A DNA stretch of 64,000 bases from Erodium maritimum (Eukaryota; Streptophyta; Magnoliopsida; Geraniales; Geraniaceae): the NCBI GenBank assembly GCA_963921825.1, contig OY997589.1, positions 22,155,482-22,219,481 on the forward strand. The letters run 5' to 3'. The notes under the pieces were generated by a model. The model was not told the DNA's origin. It saw only the letters and a program-made list of their open reading frames with translations, and ran no database searches. A program made the position numbers and the translations under genes. Positions 57,691 to 64,000 of this stretch are shown piece after piece (the first letter of the stretch is position 1; each line of letters starts with the position of its first letter).

Positions 57691-57987
57691 ATGGAGAATT
57701 GGTATGATAATAATGTGTATTGTGATTTACGTGGAGCTAATGATCATTCTAACTACGATTGTGAGTATTTTGTGCAGTCAAGTTTATGTAGTCAATATTG
57801 GGAGGACGCTTCCACTTTTGATCAAAGTTATCAAGTTGAACCACAATTGTCTTATGATGAGGAGTCATCACTTGAAGCAACGTGTCTTGCTCTCATGAAT
57901 AAATTGGTAGAGAAGGATAAAAGAGACGAAGAAAGGGAAAAAGAAGACGAAGAAAGAAAGAGAGAAATGGACGAGCGAGCCATCTAG
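57691..57987 (+). pseudogene. Athila/Tat-like gag N-terminal fragment
   Basis: This 98-residue frame starts at ATG (MENWYDNNVYCDLRGANDHS). It holds a C-x(8)-H-x(4)-C pattern (CDLRGANDHSNYDC) as in the start of gag in this branch. The C-terminal end is a charged coil (DKRDEEREKEDEERKREMDE). The frame ends at TAG where the element is broken off, so most of gag and all of pol are missing. Confidence 0.6.
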
Positions 57988-57989
57988 CA

Positions 57990-59759
57990 ATAACTCACTT
58001 GAACCTAACTGTAGAAACCATTCAAAGAGAAATTGTTTTACAAGGAGTTTATGAGCTACAAATCAAATCTCTAGGACACAAGGCAGCTCTGGTATATTGT
58101 CCTGATGAAATCTATGGGGAGGAAATTATGAAAGAAGACAAGAATTGGTTGAATAATTGGTTTACTTTATTCCAAACTTCAACTATTTCTGTGACAAGGG
58201 AGGAAGCTTCATCTGGACTGCTATACTTGGATTGCCTTTTCAGGGATGGTGTGATGAATCTTTTCAGGCTGCAGTGGTTGATAGAGGAACAATGGTATAC
58301 TCTCATCCCATGTCCAAAGTAGGCACATTTATTGACATAACTTATGTCTTAATTCACTCCTACAAATTACTTTCCTTCTCTGAGGAATCACAAATTTATT
58401 TGGGAAACATATCATACAAGCTCTGGATCAATTCAATCAAACTAGAAGACCTCCCCTTGTTTCCTAGTACTTCTACAAACAATGACTTAGATGGCTCAAG
58501 CACTTCTGAATCTGAGTCAAAACATGATTCAGATGAGATGTCCTCAGAATTTGGAATTGCACCCTCAGATGATGTTGTGGAAGGGGAGAATTTGTCAGAA
58601 ATACCATTACTTCTATCTCCAATCATAGAAGGCAGTCCATTAATGGAAGATGATGCATTAATGGTTTTGGATACACTCACTACAAAGAAGCATTTACTCT
58701 CTACTGCTGTAGATACAAACATTCATCTACATTCTCCAACTGACAGTCAAAGAGACCTCAGAATTAACTCCCCCTGCATCTAATGGCTGCACCTACCTCT
58801 CCAAACTCCTTGGAACATGTAGTGGTTGAAGATACTTTCAAAACACCAGAAAAGGAAGAAGAAGCATTTCCCTCACCTTCTTGTGCAGCTCAGGACTCCA
58901 CAGTTTTGGTTGATACAACAATCTCTACAGTACATGTTCTTAGCATTGAGAATGCAACCAAGGTTCCTCTCTCCAAAGTCAATTCATACACTCCCACTTT
59001 ACAGCTTACTACTACATTAGAAGAAGAGACAGAGCCTCCAATGCAACAACACTCACTAGGCACAGCTTTTACCCAACAGACATTAGTAATCTCAAACCCT
59101 ATTTTATTGCAAACAAGTAAAGATGCAGTTGAAGAATTAAATGTGGGGGTGACCCAAAATCAAAATTGTGCTGCACAAGATGATACCTTAGCTTTAACAT
59201 TAAATTCCTCTGAATATCAAAGGGATTACAGTCACATCCCTTTCCTTTCAATAGATTGTCTTGGACTGAACTCTCTTGAAGTGGCCCCATTGTTGGTGAC
59301 CAACTTCTCTCACCTCTGCAGCAGCAACTAGAAGACAAACAAATACAAGAGGTTGCTGAATCTCTTGGATTAATTAACACCAAGACATATCAAAAAGACA
59401 AACCATTGTCAAAGAAAAAGAAGAAAAGTTGTAGAGACAATACCTCTCATGAATATAGCACAAGATCAAAACTCAAACTCTCAACTCCCAAAGCTCCTAA
59501 TCCATCCACACCAAAAGACACACCACTACAAGGAAAAACTTTAGCCATCAAAGCTTGGAATTTTGGAAAATCAATTGGTCTCAAAGAAAAAATCTCTGAT
59601 CAGGAGATAGTCAATCAATTGCAGGCAATGGAGGAATTCAAAATTCAGTCAGTTGACTTAGAGGGGGGCTCTGAAGATGACTTCATAGATTTGGAAAGAG
59701 ATTCAGATACTGATCTACTGCTGGATGCAAAGAAGTCCAACCACATTTTCTCTCATTAA
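57990..59759 (+). pseudogene. LINE ORF1, C-terminal part
   Basis: Frames at 57999-58322, 58157-58783, 58783-59331 and 59406-59759 join into one broken ORF1. KNWLNNWFTLF and GGSFIWTAILGLPFQGWCDE match the DUF4283-type RNA-binding region of plant L1 ORF1 proteins. After it come a long acidic Ser/Thr-rich tail and a basic piece (SKKKKKSCRD, YSTRSKLKLS). At least two frameshifts and several stops break it. ORF1 binds LINE RNA. It ends at TAA 59757-59759, six bases before the ORF2 start, the usual tight spacing. Confidence 0.7.
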
Positions 59760-59765
59760 TTCAAT

Positions 59766-61972
59766 ATGAAGTTCCTCTCATGGAATGTGAGAGGAATAGC
59801 TTCCTCACAAAAAAAGGAGGTGTCTCAGTGACTTACTACACAAGCAAGCCCATAACTTCATTTTCTTACAAGAATCAAAGCTTGATATAATGCCCTCCAA
59901 TTTTTTGAGATCCTGCAATTTAAAGGGGGCTGGGATTTCTGTTATGTGGATGCTATAGATACAAAAGGAGGGATCATCTCAATGTGTAAGACTGGTGATT
60001 TTTCTGTCTCAAATTCATATGAAATCAAAGGAGCCCTGGTCTGGCAAGGAAAGTGGTTACTCATAGGATCATTATGCTGCTTCATCAACATATATGACTC
60101 CTCAAGTTCTAAAGCTCAAAGAAAGGAGCTTTGGGAAGAACTGGAAAGAATACTCTCAGCTCTCCCTACTCAATTCTTGGTTTTAATAGGTGGTGATTTT
60201 AATGCAATAGTCTCTCCTCTAGAGAGATCCTCACAAAGAACAGGAGGCTCTGATATGATCCGCTTACAAAACTTCATCAACACCAATGCCCTCATAGATT
60301 TACCACTACAAGGAGGAAAGTATACTTGGTTTGGCCCACAGTCCAGAGCCTCAAGGTTAGACAGATTTCTTATCTCTCGGGATTTCTTAGTAAAATTCAA
60401 TTCACTTTCACAATTATGTCTGCCAAGAACTATATCAGATCACAGGCCTGTTGTATTATATGATCATATGGTGGATTGGGGACCTAGGCCATTCAAATTC
60501 CTAAATATATGGACAAAAGACAGCAGGTTCTTGAAAGCAGTCAAGGAATTTTGGGACTCATATCAATTATCAGGCCAACCCTACTATATCTTGTGGATGA
60601 AGCTGAAGCTACTCAAAAAGGATCTGAGGGCATGGAACAAAAATATTTTTGGTCATATAGAGACACAAATTTCTTTATTGGCCAAGGAGATTGACTTACT
60701 TGATACTTTGGTAGAAGCCAGAACACTCCCCACCCCCCCCCCCCCCCCCCCCCAGGAATGCACAAAGAGAGGAGCTCTAAAAGCTACATTGATTTTAAAG
60801 TACAAAAAACTATCCAAAGTTTGGAGCCAAAAAGCAAGGAAAAAATGGTTTGATGAGGGTGATAAAGGCTCAAAGTACTTCCACATAATAGAAAACTACA
60901 AAGGAGCAAACAACGGGATCACTCATATTGTTTATAATGAAGAGTTATTAGACAAGCCTGTGCAAATAAAGGGAGCTGTTGCAGACCATTTTGCAAAGAG
61001 ATTTACAGCAAAAAGGACCACGGATATCACTCTGGATGAACTCTCTTTCTCTACATTGTCATAAATGCAAACTTCTTAGCTAGAAAGGCCCTTTACAGAG
61101 GAGGAAACACTACAAGCAGTCATGGCATGTAATGCTGAAAAGGCCAGTGGACCAGATGGCTATACTTTAAAATTCTTCCAAGTGTGTTGGTCAATCATAA
61201 AAGAAGATCTTCTAAGGTTCTTATGTTGTTTCTTTGAGACATGACAGCTGGGGAAAGGGATATACTCCTCCTTCTTGGCATTGATACCAAAAAATTCTTC
61301 ACCTCTAACATTTGATGATTACATGCCCATTAGCTTGATGGGTGGTCCATACAAAATTCTCTCCAAAATCCTCTCAACCAGACTCAAGCAAGTTATAGGC
61401 TACTTAATAGGAGAAGAACAATCTGGCTTCATAAAAGACAGACAAATTATGGATGGAATACTAATTGCCTCTGAAGTGATAAATGATATTCATTCCTCTA
61501 AGAAGAAAGCAATGATGTTCAAGGCAAATTTTGAAAAAGCTTTTGATAAAGTAAGTTGGGGTTTTATTATGCAAATGTTAACCAGGATGAATTTTGGATC
61601 AAGATGGAAGCTCTGGATCAGTTCTTGTCTAAGAGCATATATATCAGTACTTATAAATGGGTCTCCTAGCCAAGATTTTCAAATGTCAAGAGGGTTACGA
61701 CAGGGTTGTGCACTAACTCCTCTATTCTTTGTAATAGTTGCATAAGGGTTTAATAAGAACATCAAAGCCACAGTAGAGCAAGGACACCTAACAGGAATAC
61801 AATTCAACAACAATGGCCCCATTATATCACACCTACAATTTGCTGATGACACCATGTTTTTCTTTAAAGCTACAATCTCCAATGCCTTGGCCCTCAAGTT
61901 TGCTCTCACAATGTTCAAAATGGCCTCAAGTCTCTCAGTTAACTATGAAAAATCAGTTGCAATTTCCTTCAA
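59766..61972 (+). pseudogene. LINE ORF2: endonuclease and reverse transcriptase, first part
   Basis: It starts MKFLSWNVRGIASS, the typical APE endonuclease opening. A frameshift near 59815 and others follow before the long frame 59946-61064, which holds GGDFNAIVSPLERS, KYTWFGPQSRASRLDRFL and ISDHRPVVL, the catalytic set of the L1 endonuclease. RT words follow: AEKASGPDG, GEEQSGFIKDRQI, FKANFEKAFDKVSW, RGLRQGCALTPLFF and LQFADDTMFF (FADD in place of YADD). Stops at 61062, near 61245 and near 61743 kill it. A run of 21 C (60733-60753) encodes a Pro string. Interrupted at 61973 by a Mutator-like element. Confidence 0.9.
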
Positions 61973-63513
61973 GTGTTATTTACGATAAGGTACCCTTATG
62001 AATTTTTTGTCCGATAAGGTACCCAAATGATTCGTCCACGAACGATTTGGGTTAAAATTGGCATATTCCGTTAGAAAACTAACGGAATATTCCTCCAAAT
62101 CAGACATGTGCAGTTAAGTGGAGTGTGAAATGACGATTTTGCCCTTCCTTATTATACCCTTATAAATTGTACATATGAAATTACCATTTTACCCTTAGAT
62201 TAAAATCAATATTTAATATTTTATGTTTTTGAAATCAATTTTTATTTCAGAAAAATAAAAAAATAAAAATATATAAAAATAAAAAAATAAAAAAATAAAA
62301 AATTTATCTAACCTAACCACACTAATTATCTAACCTAACACACCCTCCTTCATCAAATCCAACACCCAGTCCTCTCATTTTTCTCTCCAAGAGCTACAAC
62401 ACAAGGCTCCGGCATCCATGGCGAGGTACGGTGGCGGCGAGCACAAGCGTTAGAGCTCGAGCCTTCTCTTCGGCGACGAGTCTCAACACGGACGACGGGG
62501 AGTTCAGGGAAATGGCGGAGAAGAACGGACAGTCACGGCGAGAAGCTGAGAATCGAGGCGAGGTGCTGAGAATCAGAGAATCGTCATCCACAGTCATCGT
62601 CCACGGAGTCTTCGCCGGAAAAACCCAGATCGGTCGGACCACGGCGAGGGCTTCCGACGCTCGAGCTGTTCGTTTGGGAGTTATTTAGGGTTTGTAGAAA
62701 TTTGGTTTTGGGGGAAATCGTAGGCGAGCTGTGATTTGATTTCGATTTGTTCTCTGTTGTTCTTCCTTTCTTTGATTTGTTGTTGTTCTTCTTCGAGGGC
62801 TTCAATCGATTTATTGTTCACTACTGTTTTTTCTTTGATTTGTTGCTCTTGTTGTTCTTCTTTTGCAATTTATTTTTGTTAATCAATTTTTGGGATGAGT
62901 TGTAGAAAATATCAATTGACAGAAGATGAGATCTGAGTTCATCATCGAACATGGCAAAAAATTTCCAGAAATTTTAGTTACAATTCAGATCTGATTTTGT
63001 CGATGTTAATCAATAAAAGAGGAAGGTGAAGAATCAGGTCTGATTTTTGAATTTTGAGAATTAAAAATATAATAAATTAATTCAATATAAAAATAATTAA
63101 TTATATAAAGTAAATGAATTTTCTAAATAATTAATTACTATTATTGTAATAATAAATTAGAATATTATTGATATATAAAAATAATTATATATATATGTTA
63201 AATAATTAATTTTTTAAAAGTAAAATAAATAAGAATTAATAAATAAATTAATGATTTTATTAATAATTAATTAAAATATTAATGAAATTATATCTATTGA
63301 AAGGGTAAATAAGTCTTTTTACACTTAAGTCAAAAGTCAACTAAAATGATAAAGGGTAAATTGGTCTTTTCACGTAGGTCTATTATTTTTTTAACAGCAT
63401 TAAACCAAATCGTTCGTGGACGAATCATTTGGGTACCTTATCGGACAAAAAGTTCATAAGGGTACCTTATCGTTCGTGGACGAAACATTAGGGTACCTTA
63501 TCGTAAATAACCC
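61973..63513. mobile_element. Mutator-like non-autonomous element, 9-bp TSD TTCCTTCAA
   Basis: This 1,541-bp insertion is flanked by TTCCTTCAA (61964-61972 and 63514-63522). Its ends are inverted repeats: GTGTTATTTACGATAAGGTA on the left, GGGTTATTTACGATAAGGTA (complement) on the right. The arms contain repeated words GATAAGGTACCC and CGTCCACGAACGAT, and the right arm has one extra unit. Nine-base target duplications are typical of Mutator-like elements. No transposase is encoded. A GC-rich patch (about 62400-62690) lies inside AT-rich sequence. Confidence 0.85.
62400..62690. other. GC-rich gene-like patch inside the Mutator-like element
   Basis: About 290 bp with much higher GC than the rest of the element, preceded by UTR-like sequence (CTCATTTTTCTCTCCAAGAG). 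Open frames run through it on both strands (plus 62431-62688, 85 residues without ATG at the start; an ATG lies near 62513; minus 62394-62642). I recognise neither. It could be a captured host exon, as in Pack-MULE elements, but the source and strand are unknown. Confidence 0.35.
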
Positions 63514-64000
63514 TTCCTTCAATATAACAGATGAAGAGGAAGAGGAGTTGACAGAAATCCTTCAATGTTCTGTGGGCAACCTTCCTACAATATACCTTGG
63601 ATTCCCACTAGGAGCCAACCCTAAGAGAATCAAAACCTGGGAGCCAATCATCAAGAAATTCAAGTCTGCTCTAGGCCTATGGCAAGCAAAGCTTCTATCT
63701 CTGGGAGGGAGGATCACACTAATAAAGTCAACCTTAAGTTCTCTGCCTCTATACTTTTTCTCAATAATTAGAGCCCCTAAAGGAGTTATAAAAAAAATGG
63801 AATCATGGCATAGAAGATTCCTTTGACATGGCAGTTCAATGGCAAGAGCCTTTTGTAAAGTAGGTTGGGACAAGGTCTGCAAAACAAAATGTACAAGAGG
63901 GTTGGGGATAAATAATTTAGTCAAGATGAATATTGCTCACCTAGAAAAATGGTGGTGGAGGTTTTCTCTAGAATAAAATACACTTTGGGAGAGAGTCATT
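63514..64000 (+). pseudogene. LINE ORF2, RT thumb and C-terminal part (runs off window)
   Basis: After the Mutator-like insertion the ORF2 frame resumes: SFNITDEEEEELTEIL, then TIYLGFPLGANPKRIKTW, LSLGGRITLIKSTLSSLPLY and KKMESWHRRFL, the conserved C-terminal region of plant L1 ORF2. TGA at 63824-63826 stands where the family has Trp (FLWHG), again a TGG-to-TGA change. The frame continues as a recognisable GINNLVKMNIAHLEKWWWRF to the window edge. Confidence 0.88.

Larger units (their letters stand above)
56084..57989 (+). mobile_element. Athila/Tat-like Ty3-gypsy element, truncated
   Basis: It has a 5' LTR (56084-57572), the primer site TGGCGCCGTTGCCGGG (57579-57594) and the first about 400 bp of the internal region. 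The rest and the 3' LTR are absent, and LINE ORF1 resumes at about 57990. The primer-site word is a hallmark of the Athila/Tat branch of plant gypsy elements. The LTR start is chosen at TGATGTGGAC by its TG and by the LTR length usual for the branch. No target duplication can be checked. Confidence 0.8.

Overview
This window is plant nuclear DNA, most likely from a eudicot. I see no intact host gene, no rRNA or tRNA gene and no bacterial operon structure. Almost all of it is retrotransposon: Ty1-copia, Ty3-gypsy (Tekay/Del-like chromovirus and Athila/Tat-like), an L1-type LINE, many solo LTRs about 3 kb long, a Mutator-like element and an AT-rich foldback-like element. The host group cannot be fixed from this sequence. 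The conventions used here are: LTR1 = ends TGTAATAACC...GGGGCGTGACA in sense; LTR2 and LTR3 = related families with other ends. Sense is judged from primer-binding sites and from the gypsy open reading frame.

Layout. 1-9446 is a copia array on the minus strand (LTR 802-2489, LTR 7242-8929, broken pol between and outside them). Its internal region carries a solo LTR3 (4059-7030). 1-3006 and 6441-9446 are almost identical (three differences seen), so this is a very recent 6,440-bp tandem duplication. 9447-9627 is an LTR1 remnant. 9643-20461 is one solo LTR1 (target duplication TAGTT) split by a nearly complete copia element (10641-18685). 20462-21614 is the leader and primer-binding site of an LTR2 element with about 240-bp tandem repeats. 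Its LTR (21615-27693) is split by another solo LTR1 (23247-26388, TAATC). 27694-29526 is an LTR2 piece in the opposite orientation. 29527-31120 is an AT-rich inverted-repeat element around a gene-like core.

31223-35843 (minus) and 46590-51577 (plus) are two non-coding, LINE-like retroposons of about 1.65-1.7 kb, each flanked by target duplications and each split by a solo LTR1 (32781-35748 CTCTG; 47722-50997 TAATG). Between them are a full LTR1 (35859-38896), a partial duplicate of the locus, a gypsy gag-pol (40382-45186) and a shortened LTR1 (45187-46312). About 51800-64000 is an L1-type LINE on the plus strand that runs off the window. It is split by a solo LTR (52999-55676, CTATC), a truncated Athila/Tat-like element (56084-57989) and a Mutator-like element with a 9-bp target duplication (61973-63513). 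Taking out the LTR or the Mutator-like element with one target copy restores the LINE reading frame, which proves the nesting.

The points most worth following are the matched pair of short LINE-like retroposons, the foldback and Mutator-like elements with gene-like cargo, the unusual two-flank structure of the gypsy locus, and a conserved hairpin plus splice-acceptor-like module shared by all the long LTR families.
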